DNA of 64,000 nucleotides from CAVRQM01 sp963723455 (GCA_963723455.1 CAVRQM010000005.1:930001-994000); one strand, 5' to 3'. Counted from the first letter of the stretch, positions 37,144 to 47,125 are shown. Program-made: numbers and translations. The notes: generated by a model from the letters alone, not told the origin.

Positions 37144-39455
37144 GCAGCGTCGAGGACAGGCCGGGCCGGCTGGCGATGGCAAGCCGTCGAACTGGCGCCG
37201 GAGGGCTGGCTGCCCGGCGGCAGGCCCGACCCGCTGGGCGGCCGCAAGCATGGCCTGATCGGCGCGCCGGTGTCGCGCATCGACGGCCCGCTGAAGGTGC
37301 AAGGCAAGGCGAGGTTCGCGGCCGAGTTTCCGCTCGACGGCATGGTCTACGCGGCGCTCGCGTTCAGCGCCGTGCCGCGCGGACGCATCGCCACGCTCGA
37401 CACCGGCGAGGCCGAGGCGGCGCCCGGCGTGGTCCTTGTGATGACCTACAGGAATGCGCCGCGGATGCAGCCGATGCCGCTGTTCCTGACCGGCGAGAAG
37501 GCCGCAGGCGGCGACGACCTGCCGGTCATGCAGGACGACAGCATCCATTGGAACGGCCAGCCGATCGCGGTGGTGCTGGCCGAAACGCAGGAGCAGGCCG
37601 ATCACGCCAGGTCGCTGGTCCATGCGACCTACCGGACGGAGCCGGCGATCACCGCACTCGACGCGGCCAGGGCGAAGGGCACCGAGCCGGGCGTGTTCAT
37701 GGGCCAGCCGCTGAGGCTGCAGATCGGCGACGCGCAGGCGGCGCTGGCCGCGGCTTCGGTCAAGGTCGATGCCGTCTATCGTACGCCGCGCCACAACCAC
37801 AACGCCATCGAGCCGCACGCGGCGACGCTGGCGTGGACCGGCGACGAACTCATGGTGCATGACGCCAGCCAGGCGGTCACCCATACGGCGTGGTCGCTTG
37901 CCCGCGTGTTCGGCCTGGACGAAAAGCAGGTCCACGTCACTTCGCCCTATGTCGGCGGCGGCTTCGGCTCCAAGACGTTGTGGCAGCATCAGGTGCTGGG
38001 CGCCGCAGCGGCGCGGCTCGCCGGCCGTCCCGTGCGCATCGCCCTGTCGCGTGAGGGCGTGTACCGGATGATCGGCGGCCGCACCGTGACCGAGCAGCGG
38101 GTGGCTATCGGCGCCGAATCCGACGGGCGCTTCGACGCCATCATCCATACCGGCACGGTGGCGATGACGCGCCATAACGCCTTGCCCGAGCCGTTCATCC
38201 TGCCGACGCGCAGCGCCTACGCTGCCGGCAGCTTCATGCTCGACGTGGAGGTGGCGTATCTGGACATGCTCGCCAACACGTTCATGCGCGCGCCGGGCGA
38301 GGCGGTGGGCACGTTCGGCCTGGAATGTGCGGTGGATGAACTGGCCGTGCGGCTGGGCGTCGATCCGATCGAGCTGCGCATCCGCAACGAACCCGAGACG
38401 GATCCAACGGACGGCAGACCCTTCTCGTCTCGCAACATCGCCGAGGCGTGGCGGGCCGGCGCCGAACGGTTCGGCTGGTCGAAGCGCAGCCCGGCGCCCG
38501 GGGCGGTGCGCGACGGCGAGTGGCTGGTCGGCATGGGCTGCGCGACCGCCACCTATCCGTACTACCGGATGCCGGGCGGCGCGGCGCGGATCACGCTGAC
38601 CAAAGACGGCCGCGCCAGGGTCGAGATCGCCGCGCACGAGATGGGCATGGGCACGGCCACCGTGCAGAGCCAGGTCGCGGCCGAGCGGCTTGGGCTGGAT
38701 CTGGACAAGGTGACGTTCGCCTACGGCGACTCGGGCATGCCCGGCGCGGTCCTGGCCGGCGGTTCGCAACAGACCGCGGCTATCGGCGCAGCGGTCGCCG
38801 CGGCCCAGCGCGTGCTGGCGGGCGACCTTCTGCAACTGGCGGGCAACGACTCGCCGCTGGCCGGACTGACGCCGGACGAGGTGGGCGGCCTGGACGGCGG
38901 GCTTGCCAGCCTGGCCGATCCGGCGCGACGGGAGAGCTATGCCTCCATACTCGGCCGCGCTGGCCGTGACGCGGTGGTGGCCGAAGCGGGCGCGCCGCCG
39001 CCCGAGGAGACGCAGCACTGGTCGATGCATTCGCACGGCGCGATGTTCTGCGAGGTCAGGGTGAATGACGTGACCGGCGAGGTCCGGGTCGAGCCGCTTC
39101 CTCGGGCTCGTTCGATTGCGGCCGCATCCTGAATGCCAAGACGGCCGCCAGCCAGTTCCGTGGCGGCATCATCATGGGCCTCGGCATGGCGCTGATGGAG
39201 GAGACGCAGTTCGACGAGCGCTCGGGGCGGATCATGAATCCGAGTCTCGCCGAATATCACGTTCCGGTGCACATGGACGTGCCCGAGATCGAGGTGATCT
39301 GGACCGACATTCCCGATCCGCACGCGCCGATGGGCGCGCGCGGCATCGGCGAGATCGGCATCACCGGCACCGCCGCGGCGGTCGCCAACGCGATCTTTCA
39401 CGCAACCGGCAAGCGGCTGCGCAACCTGCCGCTGACGCTGGACAAGCTCATGTGA
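37140..39455 (+). pseudogene. paoC: Aldehyde oxidoreductase molybdenum-cofactor subunit (PaoC/YagR-like), frameshifted
   Basis: The large catalytic subunit of the xanthine dehydrogenase family, binding the molybdopterin-cytosine cofactor. From SRIDGPLKVQGKARFAAEF on, a long intact stretch runs to 39090 with VGGGFGSKT, MRAPGEA and GGSQQTAA. The frame slips twice within the first 35 codons (MSSVEDRPGR, GDGKPSNWR and PEGWLPGGRPDPL are in three frames). It slips again near 39100, where removing one C and one G gives RFLGSFDCGRILNAKTA. The end holds the catalytic glutamate region GARGIGEIG. A paoD chaperone is not seen next to it. Confidence 0.85.
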
Positions 39456-39474
39456 CGGCGAGCTTTATGAGGCT

Positions 39475-39493
39475 TCACGCGCGCGCCGCGTGA
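39475..39493. terminator. Hairpin between converging paoC and aldo/keto reductase genes
   Basis: Perfect 7-bp stem TCACGCG / CGCGTGA with a 5-base loop in the 48-base space between two converging stops. There is no T tract. Confidence 0.4.
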
Positions 39494-39503
39494 CTCACGT
39501 CTC

Positions 39504-40495
39504 TCAAAGCCCGGTCATCCGCTCCAGATGCTCGGGGTAGCGCGCGCCCCGCACCTCGACCTTGCCCGCCGCGTCCTCAAGCTCGCGCAGTTCGTCCCGG
39601 GTCAGCGCGAGCCGCGCCGCGCCGAGATTCTCATCCAGGCGCTCCAGCCTTTTGGTGCCCGGGATCGGCACGATCCAGGGCTTGCGCGCCAGCAGCCAGG
39701 CCAGCGCCACTTGCGCGGGCGTCGCCTGCTTGCGCTTGGCCGTCCCGGCCAATACGGCGATCAGCGCCTGGTTGGCCTTCCTCGCCTCGGGCGCGAAGCG
39801 CGGCATGGCATTGCGAAAATCGGACCCGTCGAACGTCGTGGTCTCGTCGATCTTGCCGGTCAGGAAACCTCTGCCCAGCGGGCTGTACGGGACGAAGCCG
39901 ATGCCGAGTTCCTCGCAGACCGGCAGCACCTCCGCCTCGGGGCGGCGCCACCACAGCGAATACTCGCTCTGCACGGCGGCGACCGGCTGCACCGCATGGG
40001 CGCGGCGGATGGTCTGCGCGCCTGCCTCGGACAGGCCGAAATGCCTGACCTTGCCCTGCCGGATCAACTCCGCGACCGCGCCGGCCACGTCCTCGATCGG
40101 CACGCCCGGATCGACGCGGTGCTGGTAGAACAGGTCGATGCATCGGTGCCGAGACGCTTCAGCGACGCCTCCGCGACCTGCCTTATGTGCTCCGGGCGGC
40201 TGTTCACGCCGCGCTGCTGGCGGGTCGCCGGGTCGATGTCGAAGCCGAACTTAGTGGCGATCACCACCCGCTCGCGAACCGACGCCAAAGCTTCGCCGAC
40301 CAGTTCCTCGTTGGCAAACGGGCCATAGATTTCGGCGGTGTCGAACAACGTGACGCCCCGCTCGACCGCCGTGCGGATCAGCGCGGTGGCGTCCTGCCGG
40401 TCGGGCAAGGGACCGTAGCTCTGACTCAGGCCCATGCAGCCGAAGCCGATGGCCGAAACCTCCAACCCTGCGCTGCCGAGTTTGCGCTTTTGCAT
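39504..40495 (-). pseudogene. Aldo/keto reductase, frameshifted
   Basis: An NADPH-dependent carbonyl reductase of about 330 residues. It starts MQKRKLGSAGLEVSAIGFGCMG, with catalytic Asp52 and Tyr57 in FDTAEIYG and Lys82 in IATKFG. The frame slips near 40142. Restoring one base in GATGCATCGAC gives the expected DAIDLFYQHRVDP with the catalytic histidine. The second piece has QSEYSLWWRRPE, VPYSPLGRGFLTG and IVPIPGTK. Together with the aldehyde oxidoreductase next door it suggests carbonyl detoxification, an inference from position. Confidence 0.87.
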
Positions 40496-40527
40496 GTCAT
40501 GTCTCCTGCCGTGCCAAGAAGCGATCG

Positions 40528-40923
40528 TCAGCGCCGGTATTGCGCGTCGCTGACCTGTTCCAGCCAGTCCACCGGCGAGCCATTCAGCTTTTCCTGGATG
40601 GCGATGTGGCTCATTGCAGTGGTGGCAGACGCGCCGTGCCAATGTTTCTCGCCGGGCGCGAACCAGACCACGTCGCCGGGCCGGATCTCCTCGACCGGGC
40701 CGCCGTCGCGCTGCGCCCAGCCGCAGCCGGCGGTGACGACCAGGCTCTGGCCGAGCGGGTGCGTGTGCCACGCGGTGCGCGCGCCCGGCTCGAACGTGAC
40801 CAGGGCGGCGGCGACCCGGGCCGGGTCGGGCGGGCTGAACAGCGGGTCGATGCGGACCGTGCCGGTGAACCAGTCCGCCGGTCCGCGGCCGGAGGGTTGG
40901 GAGCCGGCTCGCTTGATTTCCAT
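40528..40923 (-). CDS. Cupin-domain protein
   Basis: A 131-residue single cupin barrel. Motif 1 is HTHPLGQSLVVTAGCGWAQ and motif 2 is PGDVVWFAPGEKHWHGA, giving the metal-binding histidines. The form resembles the (R)-mandelonitrile lyase/carboxymuconolactone-linked cupins often encoded beside aldo/keto reductases, as here. The reaction is unknown. Confidence 0.85.
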   Translation of the reverse strand: MEIKRAGSQPSGRGPADWFTGTVRIDPLFSPPDPARVAAALVTFEPGARTAWHTHPLGQSLVVTAGCGWAQRDGGPVEEIRPGDVVWFAPGEKHWHGASATTAMSHIAIQEKLNGSPVDWLEQVSDAQYRR

Positions 40924-40979
40924 CGGTCATCTCCTTGGCTCGCCGTCTGCACGGCTATCCCACCGCAGCACACGGCCGG

Positions 40980-41000
40980 GGTGATGCGGGTGGCATCACC
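40980..41000. terminator. Hairpin in the 240-base gap before the cupin gene
   Basis: Perfect 8-bp stem GGTGATGC / GCATCACC with a 5-base loop, 57 bases upstream of the cupin start and downstream of the amidohydrolase gene. It could be a terminator for the latter or an operator for the former. The rest of the gap (to 41163) has an AT-richer patch near 41110 but no gene. Confidence 0.35.
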
Positions 41001-41163
41001 GCGACCCAACGCCGCAGCGGCCTTTGTGGCGCTTCTGTCCGAACTGCAAAGATCGATGCAAGGGCGATGCTGCTCCAGCGATCACGCAAACGGCCGTCCG
41101 TTTCCATAATATCCCTTCTGCGACAACCGGCGCCGCCGTTGCGTCCAATGCTGTCCGGCCCAC

Positions 41164-42429
41164 TTACGCCGTCACCTCCGCCGCCCACCGTCCAACCACC
41201 GCCGTCGCCGCCGCGAAGTCCTCCATACGCATCGCCTCGTGCGGGTTGTGGCTGCCGTGCTGGTTGCGCACGAACACCATGCCCGCCGGCACGCCCGCCT
41301 GCGCGAATGCCACCGCATCGTGGCCGCCGCCGCTCGGCATCTCGCGATGCGCCACACCCAGCGCCCGCGCCGCCGTGGCCAGCCCCGCGCGCACGTCCTG
41401 GTGCATCGGCGTGGCCACGCTGCCGCTCTCCGGCCCCAGCTCGAAGCGCACGCCGCGCCGCGCCGCGATGCGCGGGACCAGCGCGTGCAGCGCGGCGAAG
41501 ATCGCCTCCACTGCGTCTGAGTCCAGGCTGCGCACATCCAGCTCGAACCGCGCCTCGCCGGCGATCTTGGTGAAGCCGGCCTCGGCCGTGGTGCCCAGCA
41601 CGCAGAACGTCGCCACCAGCGCGTGCCCCCGCGCCTCCAGCTCCAGCCAGCGCGCGTCCAGCGCCACCGCCAGCTCCGCCACCGCGATCGCGGCGTCGCG
41701 GCGGAACCGGCGCGGGGTGGCGCCGGAATGGTTGTATTCGCCCAGGCAGCGCGCCGCGCGCAGGCGGCGCGATCCGGGGATGCCGCTGACGATGCCCACC
41801 GGCAGTTCGGCCGCGTCAAGCACCGGCCCCTGCTCGATGTGCAGCTCGACATAGGCGGCGACGCGCGCCGGCGGCAGCAGGCAGGCGCCGCGCCGCACCG
41901 CGTCGGGATCAAAGCCCTGCTCGGCCATGTGCTCGGCCAGCGTGCGGCCGCTATCCATGCGCCGCACCGCCAGCGCCTCGGGCGGCAGCGTGCCGAGCGC
42001 CGCGCGGCTGCCGGGAAAACTGGTGGGAAACCAGGAGCCGGCTTCCTCGGCGCGGATCGCCAGCACGGTCAGGTCGCAGCCCGGCACGAACCCGGCACGG
42101 CGCATCCCGGACGCCACCGCCAGCCCGGCCAGGACGCCGGCCGCGCCGTCGAAATTGCCGCCCTGCGCCACGCTGTCCAGATGGCTGCCGATCACCACGC
42201 GCGGCCGCGCGCGATCCGCGCCGGGCAGTGTCATCAGCAGGTTGCCGGCGGCATCGACCGCGATCTCCAGCCCCAGCGCCTCGGCCGGTTCGCGCACCAG
42301 CGCGTGCGCGATCCGCTCGCCCTCGCCATAGGCCGCGCGGGTGATGCCGACGCCGTCGAACGTGGCCTCGCGCAGAGCGTCGAACAGGCGTTCGGCGAGG
42401 CCGATGTCGGGCGCCAGGTTTGGCAGCAT
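41164..42429 (-). CDS. Allantoate amidohydrolase / N-carbamoyl-L-amino-acid hydrolase family (M20)
   Basis: A 421-residue zinc amidase. Metal ligands are visible: His and Asp in GSHLDSVAQGGNFDGAAG, Glu in IRAEEAGSWF, His in ELHIEQGPVLD, and His in SHNPHEAM. The dimerisation domain with NHSGATP lies between. It removes carbamoyl or ureido groups, as in purine or pyrimidine breakdown. The exact substrate is open. ATG 42429 is chosen; an in-frame TTG lies 12 codons upstream. Confidence 0.88.
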   Translation of the reverse strand: MLPNLAPDIGLAERLFDALREATFDGVGITRAAYGEGERIAHALVREPAEALGLEIAVDAAGNLLMTLPGADRARPRVVIGSHLDSVAQGGNFDGAAGVLAGLAVASGMRRAGFVPGCDLTVLAIRAEEAGSWFPTSFPGSRAALGTLPPEALAVRRMDSGRTLAEHMAEQGFDPDAVRRGACLLPPARVAAYVELHIEQGPVLDAAELPVGIVSGIPGSRRLRAARCLGEYNHSGATPRRFRRDAAIAVAELAVALDARWLELEARGHALVATFCVLGTTAEAGFTKIAGEARFELDVRSLDSDAVEAIFAALHALVPRIAARRGVRFELGPESGSVATPMHQDVRAGLATAARALGVAHREMPSGGGHDAVAFAQAGVPAGMVFVRNQHGSHNPHEAMRMEDFAAATAVVGRWAAEVTA

Positions 42430-42503
42430 CGGCAAAACCTGCGCCCCTTCCGACGCGGCCGGCAAGGGGCCATCATCGCCGCCGGTCGCGCGGAGGGTTG
42501 CGG

Positions 42504-43469
42504 ATGAAACACCGGCTGGTGGTCACACGGCACATGCCGGCCGACGTGCAGGCGCGCATCGCCGCCGAGTTCGACGCGCCGTTTCCCGGCGACCGCGACC
42601 TTGACGCGGCGGCGACGTTGCAGGCGCTTGCGGCGACGCAGGCCGAGGCGCTGATGACCAGCTCGCACCTGAAGCTGGATGCGGCGCTGATCGGCCGCCT
42701 GCCGGCGCGGCTGCGCATCGCCGCGACCACCAGCGCGGGCTACGAGCACATCGACGTGGGCGCGGCGCGGGCGCGCGGGCTGATCGTGACCAACACGCCA
42801 GACGTGCTGACAGACTGCACCGCGGATCTGACCATGCTGCTGATCCTGGCCGCGTGCCGGCGCGCGCACGAGTACGGCGCCATCATGCGCGCCGGCTGGC
42901 GGCGCGGCTACGGCCTGGGCGAGATGCTGGGCGTGCGCGTGTCCGGCCGCACGCTGGGCATCGTCGGCATGGGCCGCATCGGCCGGGCGGTGGCGCAGCG
43001 CGCGCGCGGCTTCGGCATGACCATCCTGTACAGCCAGCCGCGCCGCCTGCCGCCGGCGCTGGAGGCGGGCGCCGCCTATTACGCCGACCTGCACGCCATG
43101 CTGCCGCATTGCCAGGTACTCAGCCTGAATGCGCCGGGCGGCCCGGAAACGGCCGGGATGATGGACGCGGCGGCGTTCGCCGCGCTGCCGGACGGCGCGG
43201 TGTTCGTCAACGCCTCGCGCGGCTCGCTGGTGGACGAGGACGCGCTGCTGGCGGCGCTGGACTCCGGCCACCTGTTCGCCGCCGGGCTCGACGTGTTCCG
43301 CACCGAGCCGGCCTTCGACGAGCGGCTGGCGGCGCGGCCCAACGTGTTCCTGACGCCGCACATGGGCAGCGCCACGCTGGAAAGCCGCAACGCGATGGGG
43401 TTCCGCGCGCTGGACAACATCGCCGCGGTGCTGGACGGACGGCCGCCGCTCGACCCGCTCTGGCGGTAG
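42504..43469 (+). CDS. D-2-hydroxyacid dehydrogenase (glyoxylate/hydroxypyruvate reductase type)
   Basis: A 321-residue NAD(P)-linked dehydrogenase. The nucleotide motif is GIVGMGRIGRAVAQ, and the catalytic Arg lies in NASRGSLVDEDAL, Glu in FRTEPAF, and His in TPHMGSAT. Relatives reduce glyoxylate, hydroxypyruvate or 2-ketogluconate. It is divergent from the amidohydrolase, 74 bases away. A glyoxylate-forming ureide pathway would fit both, but this is inference. Confidence 0.9.
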   Translation: MKHRLVVTRHMPADVQARIAAEFDAPFPGDRDLDAAATLQALAATQAEALMTSSHLKLDAALIGRLPARLRIAATTSAGYEHIDVGAARARGLIVTNTPDVLTDCTADLTMLLILAACRRAHEYGAIMRAGWRRGYGLGEMLGVRVSGRTLGIVGMGRIGRAVAQRARGFGMTILYSQPRRLPPALEAGAAYYADLHAMLPHCQVLSLNAPGGPETAGMMDAAAFAALPDGAVFVNASRGSLVDEDALLAALDSGHLFAAGLDVFRTEPAFDERLAARPNVFLTPHMGSATLESRNAMGFRALDNIAAVLDGRPPLDPLWR

Positions 43470-43544
43470 GCCGGGCGCGGCTGGACAGCGGCCGGCCGCG
43501 CCGCCAGTGTCCCGGCCCCGTTGCCGCCGCCGGAGCGCCCGCCG

Positions 43545-44189
43545 ATGCTGTTCGACTTCGCCACGCTCTCGCCCCCGGACCGCTACAAGCTGCTGGCCTC
43601 GACCATCGTGCCGCGGCCGATCGCCTGGGTGGTGTCGCAGGACACCGGCGGCAGGCTGAACGCCGCGCCGTTTTCGTTCTTCAACGCCTTCGGCGACGAT
43701 CCGCCGGTGCTGTGCATCGGCATCGGCGGGCGCGACGAGGAGACGCAGTACAAGGACACCGCCGCCAACATCCGCGCCACCGGGCAGTTCGTGGTCAATC
43801 TGGTGCCGTACGCGCTGATGGACGCGATGCACGTCACCGGCATCCAGTTCGATGCCGGCACCGACGAGCTGGCCGCCGCCGGATTGACGCCCCTGCCCAG
43901 CGCGATGATCGCGCCGCCGCGCATCGCCGAAAGCCCGGTGGCGTTCGAGTGCGAGCGGCACAGCATCGTCGAGTTCGGCAACCGGCGCACCCTGGTCGTT
44001 GGCCGGGTGCTGGCCATGCATGTGCGCGACGACGCGGTGGCGGACGCTGCGCGCTGCCACATCGACACCCCGAAGCTGGATCTGGTCGGCCGGGTGCAGG
44101 GGGCTGGCGGCTATGTGCGCGCCAGCGGCCCCGGCGTGTTCACCCGCGCCCGGCTGACCCTGCAGGACTGGCTGCGTACGCGCGGCTGA
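43545..44189 (+). CDS. Flavin reductase-like, FMN-binding split-barrel protein
   Basis: A 214-residue protein with the flavin reductase fold (PF01613). It starts MLFDFATLSPPDRYKLLASTIVPRPIAWVVS, with NAAPFSFFNAFGDDPPVLCIGIG and the later FVVNLV and ESPVAFECERHS. Such proteins bind FMN and may reduce it or serve as flavin-dependent enzymes. A GGAG stands near 43531. It is followed two bases later by the MFS gene. Confidence 0.87.
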   Translation: MLFDFATLSPPDRYKLLASTIVPRPIAWVVSQDTGGRLNAAPFSFFNAFGDDPPVLCIGIGGRDEETQYKDTAANIRATGQFVVNLVPYALMDAMHVTGIQFDAGTDELAAAGLTPLPSAMIAPPRIAESPVAFECERHSIVEFGNRRTLVVGRVLAMHVRDDAVADAARCHIDTPKLDLVGRVQGAGGYVRASGPGVFTRARLTLQDWLRTRG

Positions 44190-44191
44190 GC

Positions 44192-45445
44192 ATGTCCGTC
44201 ACGCTGCCACTGCCCCGGGCGCTGCGGCCGCTGCGCCACCCGGCCCTGGCCTGCCTGTGGGCCGGGCTGGCGACCTCGGCGATCGGCGACCAGCTGTTCA
44301 TGGTGGCGCTGAGCTGGGTCGCGGTGCAGGTGCTGGGCGAGCGCGCCGGCTACCTGACCGCGCTGCAGCCGGCGGCGGTCCTGGTGGTCGCCATGCTGGC
44401 CGGACGCTGGGCCGACCGCATGCTGCCGCGCCGGCTGATGATCGCCGCCGATCTGGGCCGCGCTTTGGCGCTGACGGTGCTGCTGCTTGCCTGGCTGGCG
44501 GCCGGGCGGCCGCCGGCCTGGACGCTGGTGCTCGCGGTGCTGGCGCTGGCCGCCGGACAGGCGCTGTTCCGCCCGGCGCTGCAGGCGATGCTGCCGCCGC
44601 TGGCCGGCGACCCGGCGCTGCTGCCGGCTGCCAACGGGCTGCTGGAGACCACCGACCGCATGGCCCGCCTGGTCGGACCGGGGCTGGTGGGCGTACTGGC
44701 GGCGCTGGTGCCGCTGGTCCACTACGTCACCGCGGACATCGCGACGTTCCTGGTCTCGGCGCTCGCGATCGCGGCGACCGTGCGGCTGCGTCCCCTGCCC
44801 GCGCCGCCGCCGCACCCGCCGCAGGACTGGGTGGCCGGCATGCTGCGCGGCTTTCGCGCGATGCGGTCGCGGCCGATGCTGGGCTTCACGCTGCTGACCG
44901 CGGCACCCGGCGCCGGCATCTGGTACGCGATCATGTTCCTGGCCGTGCCGCTGCTGTTGACCGGGCCGGGGCGGCCGGGCATCGCCGGGTTCGGGCTGGT
45001 GATGGCCAGCTATGGCAGCACCAACCTGCTGGGCGCGCTGGCGATCGGCGGCACCAGCCTGCCGCGCTTCCCCGGCCGCATGGTGTTCGCCGCCGATCTG
45101 GTGCTGGGCGGCGGCCTCGGCGTGCTCGGCCTGTCCGCATTGCTGCTGCCGCCGCGCTGGATGCTGGCCGGAATGTGCGCGGGCGCCGCGATCGGCGCGG
45201 TGGGCGGGCCGATGTCCGACATCCCGGTGGCGGTGCTGCGCCAGACCCGGCTGGACGGCGCGGACCAGGCGGCGGCGATGCGCGCGACGCTGGTGATGTG
45301 GAATCTCGGCACGCTGGTTGCCCTGGCCGGGTCGCCGGCGCTGTTCGCCGCGGTGGGCGTGGCGCCGTCGGTGATCGCCGGCAGCGTGGTGATCGTGGCC
45401 TGCGGCGTGGCTGGGCTGCTGCGCCACGCCGGGACCGAGATGTAG
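44192..45445 (+). CDS. MFS transporter
   Basis: A 417-residue carrier with about twelve membrane spans. The major-facilitator loop between spans 2 and 3 is visible as GRWADRMLPRRLMI. The N-terminus LACLWAGLATSAIGDQLFMVALSW is typical of MFS drug or metabolite exporters (PF05977/07690-like). The substrate is unknown. Confidence 0.87.
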   Translation: MSVTLPLPRALRPLRHPALACLWAGLATSAIGDQLFMVALSWVAVQVLGERAGYLTALQPAAVLVVAMLAGRWADRMLPRRLMIAADLGRALALTVLLLAWLAAGRPPAWTLVLAVLALAAGQALFRPALQAMLPPLAGDPALLPAANGLLETTDRMARLVGPGLVGVLAALVPLVHYVTADIATFLVSALAIAATVRLRPLPAPPPHPPQDWVAGMLRGFRAMRSRPMLGFTLLTAAPGAGIWYAIMFLAVPLLLTGPGRPGIAGFGLVMASYGSTNLLGALAIGGTSLPRFPGRMVFAADLVLGGGLGVLGLSALLLPPRWMLAGMCAGAAIGAVGGPMSDIPVAVLRQTRLDGADQAAAMRATLVMWNLGTLVALAGSPALFAAVGVAPSVIAGSVVIVACGVAGLLRHAGTEM

Positions 45446-45464
45446 CCGCCGGTCATGTGGCCGG

Positions 45465-45493
45465 GCTATCGCCATCGGCGCTATCGTGCTATC
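45465..45493 (+). promoter_or_regulatory. Three gctatc repeats upstream of the toxin-antitoxin pair
   Basis: The hexamer gctatc occurs at 45465, 45480 and 45488, in the 65 bases before the antitoxin gene. Antitoxins of this type bind such repeats to control their own operon, so this is a plausible operator. Confidence 0.35.
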
Positions 45494-45510
45494 ACGCGAG
45501 CGGAGGCACT

Positions 45511-45768
45511 ATGGCGCAGTTGCTGGTTCGCAATCTCGATGAGGCAGTCAAGCAGCGGCTGCGTCGCCGCGCCGCGCTGCGCGGTCGGAGCATGGAGGAA
45601 GAAGTACGCGACATCCTCCGCGCCGCCGCCGACCAGCCGGTTGAGGCGCCAGTCGGAACCGGGCTGGGCAGTCGCATCGCCCGCCGCTTCGCGGGCCTGG
45701 GCCTCGATGCCGAGCTGGGGGACATGGCTGGCGAGTGGGGGCGTCCTGCTGATTTTGGACCCGCGTGA
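45511..45768 (+). CDS. FitA-like ribbon-helix-helix antitoxin
   Basis: An 85-residue protein whose first 45 residues form a ribbon-helix-helix DNA-binding domain (AQLLVRNLDEAVKQRLRRRAALRGRSMEEEVRDILRAA). The C-terminal part, ending EWGRPADFGPA, would bind and block the PIN toxin. GGAGG lies 9 bases before the ATG. The gene overlaps the toxin by 4 bases (GTGA). Confidence 0.9.
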   Translation: MAQLLVRNLDEAVKQRLRRRAALRGRSMEEEVRDILRAAADQPVEAPVGTGLGSRIARRFAGLGLDAELGDMAGEWGRPADFGPA

Positions 45769-46199
45769 TCCTGCTCGATACCAACGTCCTCTCGGCGTTG
45801 ATGCGCGAGCCGCCCGACGATGCGGTGATCGATTGGCTTGATCGCCAGGACCCGGCGGCGATCTGGACCACCTCGGTCACAGTCTTCGAACTCCGGTTTG
45901 GCGTCGACCGAATGGCCCGGGGCCGCCGCCGCGCGGCACTCCAGGCGGCGCTGGACGACCTGCTGCGTGAGGATCTGGCTGGTCATGTGGCGCCGCTCGA
46001 CCGCGCCGCCGCCGAAGCGGCGGCAAGCCTCGCGGCCCGGCGTGAGGCGGCCGGGCGCAGCGTGGATGTGCGCGACACGCTGATCGCCGGGATCGCGCTG
46101 GCGCACGGGGCCACCGTAGCGACCAGGAACGTCAGGCACTATGCGGATCTCGGATCGGCGGTGACGAACCCCTGGACCGGACGAGCGGACCCATCCTGA
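45765..46199 (+). CDS. VapC/FitB-family PIN-domain toxin
   Basis: A 144-residue PIN ribonuclease. The acidic site is visible as Asp5 in LLDTNVLS, Glu42 in VFELRFG and Asp104 in DVRDTLIAG, with ATRNVRHY near the end. Such toxins cleave specific RNAs, often tRNA or rRNA. The GTG start is fixed by the 4-base overlap with the antitoxin gene. Confidence 0.93.
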   Translation: MILLDTNVLSALMREPPDDAVIDWLDRQDPAAIWTTSVTVFELRFGVDRMARGRRRAALQAALDDLLREDLAGHVAPLDRAAAEAAASLAARREAAGRSVDVRDTLIAGIALAHGATVATRNVRHYADLGSAVTNPWTGRADPS

Positions 46200-46207
46200 G
46201 CCGGCCG

Positions 46208-47125
46208 TCAATACAGCCTGATGCCGTGCGCGTTGACGAACAACGAGTAGAGCGACGTCTGGCCGCAGATGAACAGCCGGTTGCGCTTGATGCCGCCGAA
46301 ACAGACGTTCGCCACGATCTCGGGCACCGGGATCTTGCCGATCAGCGTGCCGTCCGGGTGCAAGCAATGCACGCCGTCGCCGGCCGAGGTCCAGACATGC
46401 CCGCGCTCGTCCACCCGCAGCCCGTCGTACAGGCCCGAATCGCACTCGCTGAACAGCCGTCCCGCGCCCAGCGCGGTCCCCTCGCCGCCCACCGGATAGA
46501 CGCAGATCTTCGGCGTCACGTCCGGATCGTGCGTGTTGCCGGTATCGACCACGTACAACAGGCTCTCGTCCGGCGAGAACGCCAGCCCGTTCGGCTTCAG
46601 CAGGTCGTCCACGACGACGCTCAGCGCGCCGCTGGCCGGGTCCAGGCGATAGACATGGCTCGCGCCGATCTCGCTGTCGGCCTGATCGCCCTCGTACTGG
46701 CTGTCGATGCCGTAGGTCGGGTCGGTGAACCAGATCGTGCCGTCGGACTTCACCACCACGTCGTTCGGCGAGTTGAGCTGCCTGCCCTCGAACCGCGCCG
46801 CCAGCACGGTGCGGCTGCCGTCATGTTCGGTGCGGCTGACGCAGCGGCCGCGATGCTCGCAGGAGATCAGCCGGCCCTGCCGATCGACGGTGTGGCCGTT
46901 CTCGTTGCGCGACGGCTGGCGGAACACCGACACGCTGCCGTCGCACTCGTCGTAGCGCAGCAGCCGATCGTTCGGGATGTCGGACCACACCAGATAGCGC
47001 CCGGCGGCGAAATAGGCCGGCCCCTCGGCCCAGCGGCAGCCGGTATACAGCTTCTCCAGGCGCGTATGCCCGAACACCAGCGAGCGGAACCGCGGGTCCA
47101 GGATGATGTGGGTGTCTGCCTGCAT
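46208..47125 (-). CDS. SMP-30/gluconolactonase/LRE-family protein
   Basis: A 305-residue six-bladed propeller hydrolase, likely a sugar lactonase. The metal-site residues are Glu34 in WAEGPAYF, the Asn in LNSPNDVVV and Asp in VVDTGNTHD. The family opens sugar lactones such as gluconolactone. The sugar ABC importer nearby (separated by the GT39 gene) hints at carbohydrate use. Confidence 0.88.
   Translation of the reverse strand: MQADTHIILDPRFRSLVFGHTRLEKLYTGCRWAEGPAYFAAGRYLVWSDIPNDRLLRYDECDGSVSVFRQPSRNENGHTVDRQGRLISCEHRGRCVSRTEHDGSRTVLAARFEGRQLNSPNDVVVKSDGTIWFTDPTYGIDSQYEGDQADSEIGASHVYRLDPASGALSVVVDDLLKPNGLAFSPDESLLYVVDTGNTHDPDVTPKICVYPVGGEGTALGAGRLFSECDSGLYDGLRVDERGHVWTSAGDGVHCLHPDGTLIGKIPVPEIVANVCFGGIKRNRLFICGQTSLYSLFVNAHGIRLY

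Noticed and set aside
36859..39036. A 725-codon open frame opposite paoC
   Set aside because: Same reason: shadow of a conserved gene, with biased composition and no motifs.
42854..45445. An 863-codon frame spanning the dehydrogenase, flavin reductase and MFS genes
   Set aside because: Only its last 417 codons encode a recognisable protein. The earlier part is a shadow of two genes in other frames.
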